Below are positions 26,659-38,020 of a DNA stretch of 64,000 bases, in pieces. A model generated the notes under the pieces. It made no database searches, was not told where the DNA came from, and worked only from the letters and a program-made list of their open reading frames with translations. Position numbers and translations under genes: made by a program. Positions within the stretch are counted from its first letter, which is position 1. The number at the start of each line of letters is the position of its first letter. The stretch is from Paramecium octaurelia (lineage: Eukaryota > Ciliophora > Oligohymenophorea > Peniculida > Parameciidae): NCBI GenBank assembly GCA_905182995.1, contig CAJJDP010000169.1, positions 3,182 to 67,181 on the forward strand. The letters are read 5' to 3'.

Positions 26659-27945
26659 TCATTTAATGCTAAATGTTCTCTTTCGCAATGGGGATTTTTT
26701 AGAAATTCTCATTTATTTAACGCAATTAATGAAAGTCTAATCTACACATTTCATCGGGACATAACCAAAAGTCTAACGTAATCTATCTGGGTTGAATAGA
26801 TCATTTGATAATAATGATCTTTGGGATAAGTAATCCTAAGATTAAACTTAACCAAATTTCACCTTAAATCTGATTGGTATTTGTGGAATTATAGGTTAAA
26901 AGTGAATTTCTTCTATTTGTTTTGGAGCATCTTACACTTTAATCATTTAGAGATTGATTTTTTGTGATATTACTTTATCTCTAATTTTCTACATGGAGCT
27001 GCGATGATGCAATTGTCTCTATGATAAGGCTCTTGGTTTAGAGATGGTTGAGAATAGTCTATAATTATCAATAAATTGTCTAGCACAAATTTTCAATAAT
27101 TTGCAAGAGGATTGGGTTTATGCCTCGGAACTTCTTAATTAATTAGGGCAATCCTCATAGTATAATTCCATGTCACCAAAATATTGGTTAGTAGTAAGAT
27201 GAGTGATTCCGTCGATTTTATTGATTTAGGTTTTTGATTCACCAGGTTCTTCTATTCTTCTGAATACTTTCAATTTAACTTCGCCGCTGACTATAAAGTA
27301 CACAAAATCAATGGGTTAATTCTATTTAAAGATGTAAGTAAAGGGAGAATAATACTACTCTTCGCAATTCATAAGCATCGCTAATAGAGCACTATCTTTC
27401 CAGCCTTCAAAAAGGGAGATTGATTTTAGAAAATTAAATTTGTAGTCATTCTGTTGTTGGCCTGCCAATGATAAAATCTTTTGATAAGTATCATAAGTAA
27501 TAACTGCTAATTCTAATTTTGTAATAGAGCAGACAGAAGCATTTCTAGGTCCTTTCTAATGCAATGCAACTTCACCAAAATACGTTCCTGCTTTTAAGAT
27601 GTTGACAAATTGATATTAGAAGTACCTTCTTTCAGTAACCTCTTGAAATGTGTGATATTTGCCAGGATGTGGTTTTGCATCAGCATTTTTGGGTTTGAAT
27701 ATGCCTACTGTACCGTCGATTATAAAATACATTCTTCTGCCTATGTCACCTGCTTCAAAAATAGGCGTAAGGGGTGGGAATTTCTCATATTTGATTTATT
27801 CAAATAGCATCATATACAATTGGGCATCTAATTTAGATTTCAAGTTGCGAATATAATCGAATTGCTTAAAAAAGTATTCTTCTAATTCTTGGATTTAATC
27901 ATGATTCCTTATTTCAGTCTGCAGAATAGTTTTAATTTCTTGCAT
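26659..27945 (-). CDS. Protein with two tandem cyclic nucleotide-binding domains
   Basis: A single exon of 428 codons from ATG 27943-27945 to TGA 26659-26661. It begins with a short helical, charged region (about 1-50). The first cNMP-binding domain (about 50-180) has FEAGDIGRRMYFIIDGTVGI and the phosphate-binding cassette FGEVALHQKGPRNASV, with the Glu and Arg expected to contact ribose and phosphate. A second beta-roll (about 195-310) has YIFKQNQPIDFVYFIVSGEV and YFGDMELYYEDCPNQLRSSE, where the cassette is poorer and the Arg pattern is altered, so it may not bind nucleotide. The C-terminal ~110 residues are basic and unassigned. There is no kinase, channel or PKA-regulatory docking segment in the frame. 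It resembles stand-alone CNB proteins of ciliates; a cAMP/cGMP sensor role is inferred. Confidence 0.9.
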
Positions 27946-27986
27946 TATATATTAATAATAACTAAAACAATGAGTTAAATAAATTA
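27946..27986. promoter_or_regulatory. 41 bp divergent spacer
   Basis: Only 41 bp separate the start codons of the minus-strand cyclic-nucleotide-binding gene and the plus-strand MSH4-like gene. Any promoter must be shared or reach into coding sequence. No box could be identified. Confidence 0.5.
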
Positions 27987-30065
27987 ATGAAGAGCCAAAG
28001 TATTTACAAGAAATCCAATCCGATCAGGTCCACTTGCATCAAGTCCATTGAAGCTAACCAAGAGTTCTACTTGGCTGTAATTGAATAATAGATGTGTGTG
28101 AGTATTTGTGCTTATAATGAATAAACTGGAGAAGTCTTTGTTACTTAATTTTTGGATTGCACCACTTTCAATATCACTTCATCTACAATCTTGAGATTTG
28201 CACCCAAGATCTTGATCTCTATTGAAAGTAATGAAAAAAGCATGTTTTTTAAATAATTGGAAGATGAATTGAATGATACTCTGATCTACTTTTTACCTCT
28301 CAATGTATTGCAAATTAAATTCGAACTAAATCAATTTAGTAAATTTGTAAAATAATTAAATTAACTCCAATTATGCTATGCTGCATTGTCCTACACAGTC
28401 AATTAGCATTTGAACATCCAAATCACCAATTTTCCAGTTCAATTCTACAACATTAAAGAGGTCCTAGTGTTCAACATTTAAACAACATTGAGTTTAGACA
28501 TCCTAAATCAATTATACAAATTATTCAAGCCCATAACAAATGGGGGCAAGAGATTACTTAAAGCAAATCTGCTTTAACCTTTTAGTACTTTACAAACAAT
28601 TCACATAAGATAGTAGAATGTAAAGGAAATGCTTAGCAAAGATGATTCAACTATTTAAACCTTGAAATCACATATGCTGAAATTCAAACAAGTTGATACT
28701 TTGGCTTGTTAATTGCAGAGCAAAAGTACTAAATTATAGGATCAATTATAATAAATATTCAAGATCTACAATTTCCAAAAGGACATAATCAATTTTACAC
28801 ATTACTTAAACGATTAAAAATTGAACAATATCATGGATATAGATATCAATGGGATTTTAATGAGTGATGAATTCCAGAACATTCTAAAATAGATAGAGTA
28901 ATACATCGATGTGACTTTGTAATTGAATAATATCGAGGAAGACACTCTATTTTTCATTATGCTAAACGAGAAATCAAATAATCTAAAATAGAATCGATTA
29001 TAGTTTATATCATTAAGATAGGAAATAAACAATCTATTTTAAAGATTGATGTCGTGTTTTTGTCTAAATTTAAAATGTAAGAAGCTTAAGGCCAATGATA
29101 ATTCAATCAAATGCCTGAAAAGTGGGTACATCTTTGAATTATCTGTAAATGAAGCAAATAGAAACAACATAAATGAATTAGATATTAAGAGAATAGTTGA
29201 AAAAGAGAATGATTCAATCTCCTTTATTGATAAAAACAATAAGAAATACAGCATTCTTACTGAGAAATTGAAGGATCTGAACAATAAGCTGAATGATTGC
29301 ATAATGAACATATTACAAGAAACATAACTTTAAGTTAACAATTTGTATGAACAAATGCAGAAGTTTTGTTCTTGGATATTTTCTCTTAATTGCTTGATCA
29401 GTTAATTTGACATAGCACTTTGTATAAGAGATTATACTATCTAAAATGTATCAAATAAGTAATAGATGATATTCCCTCAATTTGATCATAACTAGTTCAT
29501 TATCAAGGATGCGTCATACTTATACTCTGTCAATTCCCATGATACGTTTAATAAGTTAACAGTTTCATTCAATTAATTTAATATCATTTATGATTACAAG
29601 GAGTGTTTATCAGAATAATTGAAACTAATAGGACAACTGATAATACTCTCACAAATAGGATGCACACTGCCTTGTTCACAATTCAAATAACAGTTGCTAA
29701 GTTGCATATATACTCATTTTCAAAAATATACAATCTAAAATTTAGCAGAGAGGCAATCTTCATTTACTGCTGAAATTTAATCATTGAACAATCTGCTAGT
29801 TTCTGAATTGCGTGATTCCTTAATTCTCTGTGACTCATTAGCGATTTCATCCTCACATGAATCGAATGTATCCTTTAGCATTTCATTTTTGGAGGCTATC
29901 TTCAAAAAAACCCACTTTGGTTTGTTTGGAACATAAAATTCTGATATCATGCAAATCAATGATCTAATTTAATGCAAATGCATGATATCAAATACTAATT
30001 AGATTGATTAGATCTAATAGAATGAATTGGAAGTAATTAATATGTATTATCTAGCAAATTCTTGA
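27987..30065 (+). CDS. MSH4: MutS homologue of MSH4 type with degenerate ATPase motifs
   Basis: One uninterrupted frame of 692 codons from ATG 27987 to TGA 30063-30065. It lacks the mismatch-recognition domain, as MSH4/MSH5 do. It starts with the connector domain (AYNEQTGEVFVTQFLDCTTF), then has the core (LDILNQLYKLF..NGGKRLLKANLLQPFSTLQTI), the lever/clamp helices (CLKSGYIFELSVNEANRNNI) and the C-terminal ATPase fold. In that fold the order of MutS motifs is still visible, but the residues are gone. The Walker A site GPNMxGKST is replaced by YDYKECLSE (about residue 534), followed by a good match LKLIGQLIILSQIG. The Walker B LILIDELGRGT is replaced by LILCDSLAISS (about 613). MSH4 acts with MSH5 in meiotic crossover control. 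This member probably cannot hydrolyse ATP. MSH5 is the alternative assignment. A pseudogene is unlikely given the intact frame. Confidence 0.8.
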
Positions 30066-30362
30066 CGAGGAATTTAACTTAGATTACAAGTTGAAGTTAC
30101 TAAATAAGCTACAATAAACCTTTGATTTCCCTTAAACCTTTTGTTTGATTTTTGAACGCAACTTTAATAAATAATATGCTTGACAATACTAATGATTATT
30201 AATTATTTTATAACAAATACATAAATTTGATTTCTTATTCAGACTCACATGAATTTTATAGGATTGTTATCCAAAAAATGAGAGTTGGGTACATTTATAA
30301 TAACATAGGACAGTCAACAATAGCTCTTAATTATTAAATAGAATATATTGAATTACAATTAT

Positions 30363-31156
30363 TCATAACTCATTACTATTGATTACTCTTGCTACAATTA
30401 CTGTAATATCATCGCTTTTCCCTCCCATAAACCTAATTCTTGATTTTTGAGCTCTTTTGGCAAAAGGAGAACTGTATGATTTGTCTAGGGAATATTAGAA
30501 GGAGGTTTTTGCCAATAGTTGAGCCGAACTTTGACTAACTCCATATTCATTGATAATTTTCAAGATTTAATTCTCATCAAGATTATCATACAATCCATCC
30601 GAACCCACTACTACAATATCATTGATCTGTAAAGTGTGCTCAAATTCTTAGGCTAATTAAGCACTATCTCCTTATGGCCCCAATTAAAATGGGAAATTAA
30701 AGGAATGCTATTACTCTTGTGATTGGTGTAATATTTCTTGATTTCTGATAATCGTGTATCCACAGTCTCCAATATTAGCCACTTTCAGTATATTATCAAT
30801 TAACTTCATTAAAACCAATGTACTGCTTCCTAAAATGTGATTAGTTAATTCTGAAGCAACCTGCATAATCTCTTTTGGATTATCTAAATGAGAATATTCC
30901 TTAACGCTTATGTTAAACCATATCTGTACTTTTCACAAAGAGTTCTTGAATACTTGGATGGATCAACTCCTTGATTATTCCAACCTCCAACTCCATCTGC
31001 CACTGCTAATAAATTCTCGTTTGCATAATAGGCATCCTCTCCTCCTTTGGCTACTTTATCCGGATGCGGAATGATGTGAACACTATTTACTCAAATTCTA
31101 TACAAGGATTGAAATTGCAAAGAGTAGACTTCAATAATAAATAATAAAAAAATCAT
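30363..31156 (-). CDS. PTC7: PP2C-family protein phosphatase, PTC7-like
   Basis: A metal-dependent Ser/Thr phosphatase. ATG is at 31154-31156 and TGA at 30363-30365. Removing introns 31083-31103 (21 nt) and 30907-30929 (23 nt) gives exactly 250 codons with the stop. Motifs run in PTC7 order: PHPDKVAKGGEDAYYA, VADGVGGWNNQGVDPSKYS, GSSTLV, VANIGDCGYTIIR, QQHSFNFPFQLGPQGD, VVVGSDGLYDNL and MGGKSDDITVIVARV. The Asp residues of ADG, GSDG and DD are the expected metal ligands. PTC7 enzymes are mitochondrial in yeast and animals. Here the first ~20 residues (MIFLLFIIEVYSLQF) are hydrophobic rather than a typical presequence, so the location is open. The 21 nt intron contains an in-frame TGA, so retaining it would stop translation at once. 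Confidence 0.92.
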
Positions 31157-31878
31157 TAATATAAGTTGAATATGAAGAATAATCCTTAAGTTGAGTAATT
31201 AGATTATGATCAAATTATAGATAGGATGAAGATATATATATATAATTGATTTGACAGAACAAATACATATTCAATGCTCCTTATACTATTCAGCTAATTG
31301 AATCAAAAGACAAATTATAATGATCACTAAATATGAGTGGCTTTGCATTCTTATCTCAATGCTGATGAGATTTATTAACCTTAAAGTTTGATTTAACTTT
31401 CAATATCCTATTAACCTAAATCAGGGTTGGATATCCAAAATTTAAGGATTACAAAAATGCTAAAAGATTAAATTAAGATCATCATCCTAGATATATTTGT
31501 TATGCAAATTTGAAAGATTAAAGTTAACCATAACGAATATTTGCAAGTTTATAATTTTAATATATAATAAGAAAGTAAGGGTTTGTTTTAGTAATTGTCT
31601 GATAAAAGGAATTTCAAATATGCAAATACTTTGATTTTTGAAATTAATATAGTTTTTATATATTTCCTAAATATTTTTATCGTCTAAACTGAATCTATAT
31701 TTGATGATAAGGGTTAATTATTAAGTTTTCAATATGAATTTTAATTTCTACCCTACATGTGGACTGATGATTCTAATTCGGATTAATTAGATAATTAGAA
31801 CTGATTTCATCAAGCTTACTAATGTTCTTGAAAATTCAACAAATTATTCATAATTTAAATAAATATATATAAAATATT
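31157..31878. other. Intergenic region
   Basis: 722 bp between two divergent starts (PTC7-like and ORP). An open stretch of about 75 codons (31374-31600, plus) and a tiny ATG-started frame at about 31171 are present, but neither shows a motif or a convincing start. I call no gene. Confidence 0.5.
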
Positions 31879-34614
31879 ATGCAATAAGCAAATCACGTAA
31901 TCTATGAGTTGGAAGATGATGACGATAATAATAAGTAACAGACTTCGAAGCAGGTAAGGAATTTTGACTATTTGATTTAGTAAATCAGGATTGATAGAAA
32001 ATTAGGAGCAGTTTCTTATAAAAAGTGGGGGACATTATATAACTACTATTTCTCCTTCAATTTGAAAAAGGGAAGATTATTGTGCTATAAAACACAGACG
32101 TCTTCCTCTTACAATAATTACTACTCATTAAACAAAGGGGATTTTGTAAAAGATGAATCAGAAATTACTCGATTTGAAAACAGTTTAAAGAAAAAGAAAA
32201 ATTATGAGTATGTTCCAAATTAGAAGGTACTTATGAAATGAGTGAATTTAGTTAATAATTTATGTTAGAACAGCAAAGGGAAGGATTTTCAAATTGGTAA
32301 TCGATGAAAATGAGAATTACGATAAGATTGTGGGTTATTTGCAAATTTGTTTCTCCTCTAAAATTTAAAGTGTGAATTCATTTTTTGCTTTGCTTGGAGT
32401 TGGATTAGTTAAGGTGAATGATGAGGAATTTAAATTAACTACTGGTATCTTTGTATCTTTAAATGATTGGTCAAAAACAAACAATAATAAATATTTATTA
32501 ATGAACCAGGATTAAGGCTTAAATTTATTAATAAGCAATATTGAATTATTAGGTGGAATAATAGGTTCATTCTATAGAACCTAAAATCTTTTAGGGATCA
32601 TCTTTAACCCATTCACTTAGACCATTGATATTGTTTTATTTGATAATATAAAGTAAGTAAATATATCTTATATATCTTTAGTCCTAAAACATTATTGCAG
32701 GGAGTCTTCAAATTAGTAAAATTTAGTAAGAAACAAATCCAACCATCAGGCAGAGGTTAGCTTTTGAAATTGAAGACTGATATGAATGAAGTCAAGGACA
32801 ATCATTATGTGGAAATTGCATAAAGTGAAAATGTCAAAATATACATACACAATGCACACCTCAATATATCAGATTATGATTTGGTTTAAGGATCCATGTT
32901 CACATCTTAATATATAGATGATGAAAATGATTTGGATGCAGACAAACTGCTATCAAACACAGCTTTAGAGTTCTATAAAAAGGAATACAAGGTGATAAAC
33001 AATAATGAAGACGAAACTAAAGAGTTCATTATTGTTAACAAATAGCAAAAGCAAATGAATTTCAATAACTTTGCCTCCCCTAGATGCAACAAAAGATAGG
33101 TCTCCATAACCACAGAAGATGTCAATGATGAAAACTAAGGCTAAGGTGTTTAAATAGCAAAAAGCATTAAAATACACATGCATAGATCAGATCAAAATAT
33201 AAGCTAATTTCCAAACATTACACCTCCCAAATTAGAATTCATCACTGAATTTCAAACTGGATGTTTTAATAATATTGACAGCATTGATTAGGTTTAACAA
33301 AACCTATTCTAACAAGAATAAACATAATAAAATGGAAAGCAGGAACAAAACATACCTTTATAATAAAATCAAGAAATTGAATAATCTAAAATACTCTAAT
33401 GTTAAGCATAAGAATAAGACAATGATTCAGAAGAACTTGATTTGGTTAAATTTTCAATTGTTTTTGAGGCCTCAGAACATAGTCCATATCGAGATTATAA
33501 TTCTATAATGAACTACGCAGTTAATTTTAAGAAAATTGACAATAAAGATGAATATAGAGTTGGTATTGCTCATAAGAGTGGAGGAACAGCTTGTTAAGAT
33601 AAGAAGATTATTGAATTAGCAAGAAGTGTTGGAAAAAATATGATTAAGTAAGTAGGTCAGAAATTGTTAAGTGGTAATTTCAATCTTACATAAGTGTCAT
33701 TTCCAGTAATTTTAAATCTTAACTATTTTAGATTAAAGCTATGATTCCAAAATCTGCCTTAGAGAAAACCTTTATGCAAACTATTCTCTTTCCACTATAT
33801 ATGAATAAGGCTGCTTCCATTTAAGACCCACTGGAAAGAATGAAACTTACTATTGTTGGATTACTTTCCAATTATATTTAAGCTAACTCTTTTCTGAAGC
33901 CTCTGAATCCTATTTTAGGAGAAACCTTTGAGGGAGGCTATGAAGACGGCACCTAATTATTTTGTGAATAAGTACTTACTCAGATTCAATATATTAGATA
34001 TCGCATCATCCTCCCCTCTCTTATTTCTTAGTTTTTGGGCCAAAAAAGTCATATAAATTCTATGGATACTCCCTCTATGAAGCCAAGGCAGGATTCAACT
34101 CTCTAACTATATTAAATCATGGAAAAAGAACGATATAATTTAATGACTAAAAAATACAATGCACTTTCTCATCAGAACATTACTCTGGCACTTTCTTAGG
34201 AACAATGAAAAATGAATCGCAAGGATCTCTTTAATTTGTCGATGATGCAAATAGTAAATAGTTAACTTATCAGTAGATTTAAAATGTACTGTGTAATTGG
34301 GTAAAGTCAAGAATAAACCAACTGATTATTTTGAAGGGGAAATCAAAAGAGGTAAAACCACATTAAGTAAATTATTTGGATCTTACATGGGATTTGCTGA
34401 TTTTGATGGTGTCAGATATTGGGATGCCAGAGTTATCAAACCCTTTGCAATGCAAATATTGAAATCTAATTTAGATTCTGATCACGCCAAAAGAACGGAT
34501 AGAATCTTTATGATATAAGGAGATATGGATAAAGCACAATCTGAAAAGGAACGATTGGAATAACTTCAAAGAAAAGACACAGCCTTGAGAAAGGCTTCAA
34601 GGTAAAATGATTGA
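31879..34614 (+). CDS. Oxysterol-binding protein-related protein (ORP) with PH-like N-terminus
   Basis: A lipid-exchange protein acting at membrane contact sites. Six introns (31954-31980, 32227-32251, 32653-32681, 33706-33731, 33972-33997, 34254-34276) leave exactly 860 codons including TGA 34612-34614. After an acidic N-terminus, residues ~35-150 look like a PH domain (YKKWGTLYNYYFSFNLKKG). A mid-region of unknown fold and a Gln-rich spacer follow. The C-terminal OSBP domain shows NLTQVSFPIKAMIPKSALEK, LKPLNPILGETFEGGYEDGT and the family signature EQISHHPPLSYF, which spans the 33972 intron junction. It ends with LFGSYMGFADFDGVRYWDAR and a charged helix. The SHHPP fingerprint is the strongest evidence. 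Sterol or PI4P preference cannot be read from the sequence. Confidence 0.93.
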
Positions 34615-34735
34615 ATTTCTTTTTAATTAATTATATGTATTGTAAAATATTAAGAATATATTATTCCTATTTACGAAAGAGTTGAAATATGGTGTGTGTC
34701 AATATAAAAAATTATAAGTATTACAATATAAAAAA

Positions 34736-35767
34736 TCATTTAAACCCCAAGCATAGTAATAGCATTAACAGGAACTCAACTGGATATACGATATAAACTG
34801 CTAGTGGAGTTATTTAAGTTATATTATCTTCATATATTGTCGTGAGTACTATTATTGAATCTAAAACTAAAAGAGCAATTATTTCTAAAACTTGCTTCCA
34901 CAACTATTTCCTTGCTGTTTAACGATATAATTTAATATTCTCTTTCTCTTTTTTCTTTTAATCATAATGATATTTGATGTCTAATAATGTACTTATAGCA
35001 GAAACCAGAATCAATTTTCCATCTAAATTATAGATAAAAATCAAAACTGTCCATACAAGCCAAAAGAAGAATTTAGCAATATAAATTATGAATGTATGAA
35101 CTCCAATAGTGAATAGCAATTAAATAATTATGTAAGCCATTACGAAAGTAAAAGAGTTCTCCTTCAAAATACACAACTTTGAATCATGACCATTATGTTT
35201 ATCTCTGCAAATGTAGCAGTATTCATGATTACAAGATTTACAAGTCATATGATTGCATCCACCATTTTTCATAATTTAAACATCACAATTAGGGCAACGA
35301 TGAGCGAAATAAAACTCTTAGAAAAAACATAAAAAGTCATTCTTGATGTCCTTCAAAAACAAAATAACAATCTTATTTATTGACAAGCATTGTTTGTCAT
35401 ACCATTTATAATTACAAGTTTCGCATTCTAAAAATTCTTAGCATCTGCTGGATGGTAAAAACCCATAAGATTTGCAGAGTTTATTTGGACAAGTTCGGAT
35501 ATCTTCACAACTTTTCAAATAATTTTTAAATGCAATTTCATGATATCTATCCAATAAGCTTTGTTCTTAAATAGAACTTAGAAAATTTTGGATCGAACTA
35601 GGTTCATTACACTAATAATTTAAACAATTAAAGTTCTCTTTTAAGAGTTTTTCTGGATTTTATTCAAGCCAATTAAATACGCAATTATAACAGTATCTGC
35701 ATTAACAACTTTTTCCGATTACAAAATTCTAAGTATCTTATAAACAAACTATACAAGGATCTTCCAT
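34736..35767 (-). CDS. RBR-type E3 ubiquitin ligase with C-terminal membrane segments
   Basis: A single exon of 343 codons from ATG 35765-35767 to TGA 34736-34738. The RING1 start is CIVCLQDTQ..CQCRYCYNCVFNWL (residues ~5-35). The in-between-RING region has CPNKLCKSYGF and CETCNYKWYDKQC (~105-150). The Rcat/RING2 domain is CPNCDVQIMKNGGCNHM followed by TCKSCNHEYCYIC, where the Cys of KNGGC is the expected thioester-forming residue of RBR ligases. The last ~130 residues contain about three hydrophobic segments (YIIIQLLFTIGVHTFIIYI, FFFWLVWTVLIFIY and LEIIALLVLDSIIVLTTIY), so it is probably membrane-anchored like the RNF144/RNF19 groups. RING1 has fewer clear ligands than usual. Confidence 0.88.
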
Positions 35768-36251
35768 CTTAATTATAATTATTATTCATAATTAATTATA
35801 AATTTGTTATATAACAAGCAATTCTGATGCATTATGATGTATTGATTCCATTATAATTTAAATTTTATAATGTTATAATATAAATATGTATTTAGATAAC
35901 TGTTATATTTTTAATATAAAATGAATAACTATCTTAACATCACCCAAAAAGAATATAAAAAATTAAATTTAATTAAATACTTTTGATTAACAAATCCTAG
36001 AGATTATTTGTTGATTAAATATTTTATTATGAAGTATCTCATAATTCTAATCCCCCCCAAAATAGTTTTTATTTTTAAGAAAAGAATTTGGATCCTGAAA
36101 TTTCTTTGGGTAAATGATTGGTATTAGAGGAGAATTTCTAATTTTTAAAGAGCTACTAATAATTAAGAATATATATTTAATAAAGAATATAAAGAAACCA
36201 AGTACTTTAAATAATTGAAATTTTGGAATATTGATTTGATTATGTGATAAG
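35768..36251. other. Intergenic region
   Basis: 484 bp of AT-rich DNA upstream of the RBR gene and downstream of the four-TM gene. I see no feature here. Confidence 0.6.
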
Positions 36252-37162
36252 TCATTTTCTGGAATCTGGTATAATGGTGTATTATATTTCTAAATTGAAC
36301 ATTAAGGCGTCAATGTCAATCAAGACAGCCAGGACACACACTATGAACAAGATAATTGACAATCTTTGTTTTGTCTTTTAAATGTTGTAAAATAATAATT
36401 GTATAAAAATAGCTTTAATGTCTTCTGGGGGTGATGTGTTATATAAGTTCTACAACCTATAATAATTATTATTATATTAGACGGTGACATTTGGAGGGTA
36501 CTTTTCTTATGTATAATTCCAATTAACAAAGTCGCCTGGTGGTTTTGATGGCAATTTAATCCAGACACTTAAACCCTTTGCTCTTTATTAAAGCAATTCT
36601 CCTCTCTGATTAATTAAATTTGTCATTTGAAATATGAACAACTATATTAAGAAGCATAATATAAGCAAAATTTAATTAATTGATGTTGATTACTCCAGAT
36701 AGGTTAAAGCATAAATGTAGGCTAATTCAATTTCTCTAAACATTATGTTTTTCAATGAATTCTCCAATGTAAAATGCCTTTCTTTTTGATTTTTGGTACC
36801 CACATAGATATACATTACCAACCTAATTGTAAGGATCATTACTGATAACACATAATAACTTATGATGGCAGGGAGACAATTCTAAAATTGGTCAAAAACA
36901 AATAAACTGCGTCTAAACAGTATATTGCATAGACCAGATTAAAGATCACTTAATTGGATGAAAAGAATTCAGTTTTGCATAATTTCTTCAATAATTTCCT
37001 CAATATTGCAATAGAGCCTAACAAAGTGATTTTAGTTATTCCAAATGTTAAGAGTGTTGTAATGGCTATAAATGCAAATTAAAATTCATAATACAATTTA
37101 CGTTGAAACGTTGAATTGTATATATCCGTAATTCTTTGAACTCTTTAATAATCTAATTACAT
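36252..37162 (-). CDS. Four-TM membrane protein of unknown function
   Basis: From ATG 37160-37162 to TGA 36252-36254. Removing the 20 nt intron 36823-36842 gives 297 codons including the stop. Four hydrophobic stretches can be seen, near FAFIAITTLLTFGITKITLL, VIFNLVYAIYCLDAVYLFL, ILLILCFLIQLFIFQM and LSIILFIVCVLAVLIDI. Between the third and fourth is a ~100-residue polar loop (KLPSKPPGDFVNWNYTQEKY) containing possible N-glycosylation sites (NYT, NVT). No known family is recognised. It lies 64 bp downstream of another minus-strand gene. Confidence 0.8.
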
Positions 37163-37226
37163 TTGTTTTAATATTAATAATAATGAGTAATAAAAAAAAA
37201 AAATTCATTTGTTATCGAATTATTCT

Positions 37227-37953
37227 TCAATCATAAAATGATTGTCTAAACGATCTCAGTGATCTCATTTATTTATTATTCGTCAGTCTCCTCTCTGAGT
37301 TGTTGTTGCTTAGAACATGCTATTCTTATTAATCTTATAAGATTTTTCGAGGAGACATAAAATAACTATTTTTATTTAATTTTTTCATTTATTCTTTTAA
37401 TAACTCAAATTTCTTTTGATCATCCTCCTTGATCTTTTAATCACGCAGTATTTTTCTATTTTGAATAATTTTATTTAAATCTTCTTTACATTTAATAAGT
37501 GAACCTTTTTTGCTATAATTAACAACTTTATTAAAACATTGACTATACTAACTTTACTCATGTCTCAATTAAGTGCTCTTGCTTCTCTGAAACTTGCTTT
37601 TATCTTCTTCCAAAAAATTAATACTTTAACTTATTAATTAGTATACTAATTTTCCTAAAGAATTCTGCTATTGGGGTATTAATAGAAATAGCTTCTTGCA
37701 TTGTATAATATTAGTATATTCAATCTTTCTTTCGAGAATAGCTTCCACCATTTGATTTAGACTGCAACTCATCAATAATTAAGCCAATAGCCAATCTTTA
37801 GTTTTAACTCCCTTGACCAATAAAATAAATGCTTAGACGCATTAAAACACATCAGTTGCAGGTTTTGCAATCTAGTTTCAATTAGAAACATTTTACAAGA
37901 AATTTGTTTTTATTCAGTTATTTTGCTACTAATCTAATAGATTCTTATGCCAT
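37227..37953 (-). CDS. Small coiled-coil protein resembling part of a dynein heavy-chain stalk
   Basis: ATG 37951-37953 (MAQESIRLVAKQLNKN) and TGA 37227-37229. Removing intron 37872-37896 (25 nt) gives 234 codons with the stop. Residues ~15-75 read IAKPATDVFQCVQAF, LLVKGVKTKDWLLAQLLM, then a helical segment. This order (K.P..V..V.EA...L.....DW..A..LL) is reminiscent of the stalk/microtubule-binding region of dynein heavy chains, but it stands alone. The rest is charged and Gln-rich with coiled-coil character (KEDLNKIIQNRKILRDQKIK). The dynein comparison is weak and from memory. The gene model is well supported by the closing frame. Confidence 0.7.
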
Positions 37954-38020
37954 TCAGAAAGATAATTAAAATTATAAAAAGTAGTATTTAATAAACATTT
38001 ATGTTTAATTCACAATAGAG

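Noticed and set aside
37246-37701. A gene starting at ATG 37701 on the minus strand (MQEAISINTPIAEFF)
   Set aside because: That frame meets TGA soon and needs a doubtful 40 nt intron. The frame from ATG 37953 with one 25 nt intron closes exactly at the same stop, so the first is a shadow.
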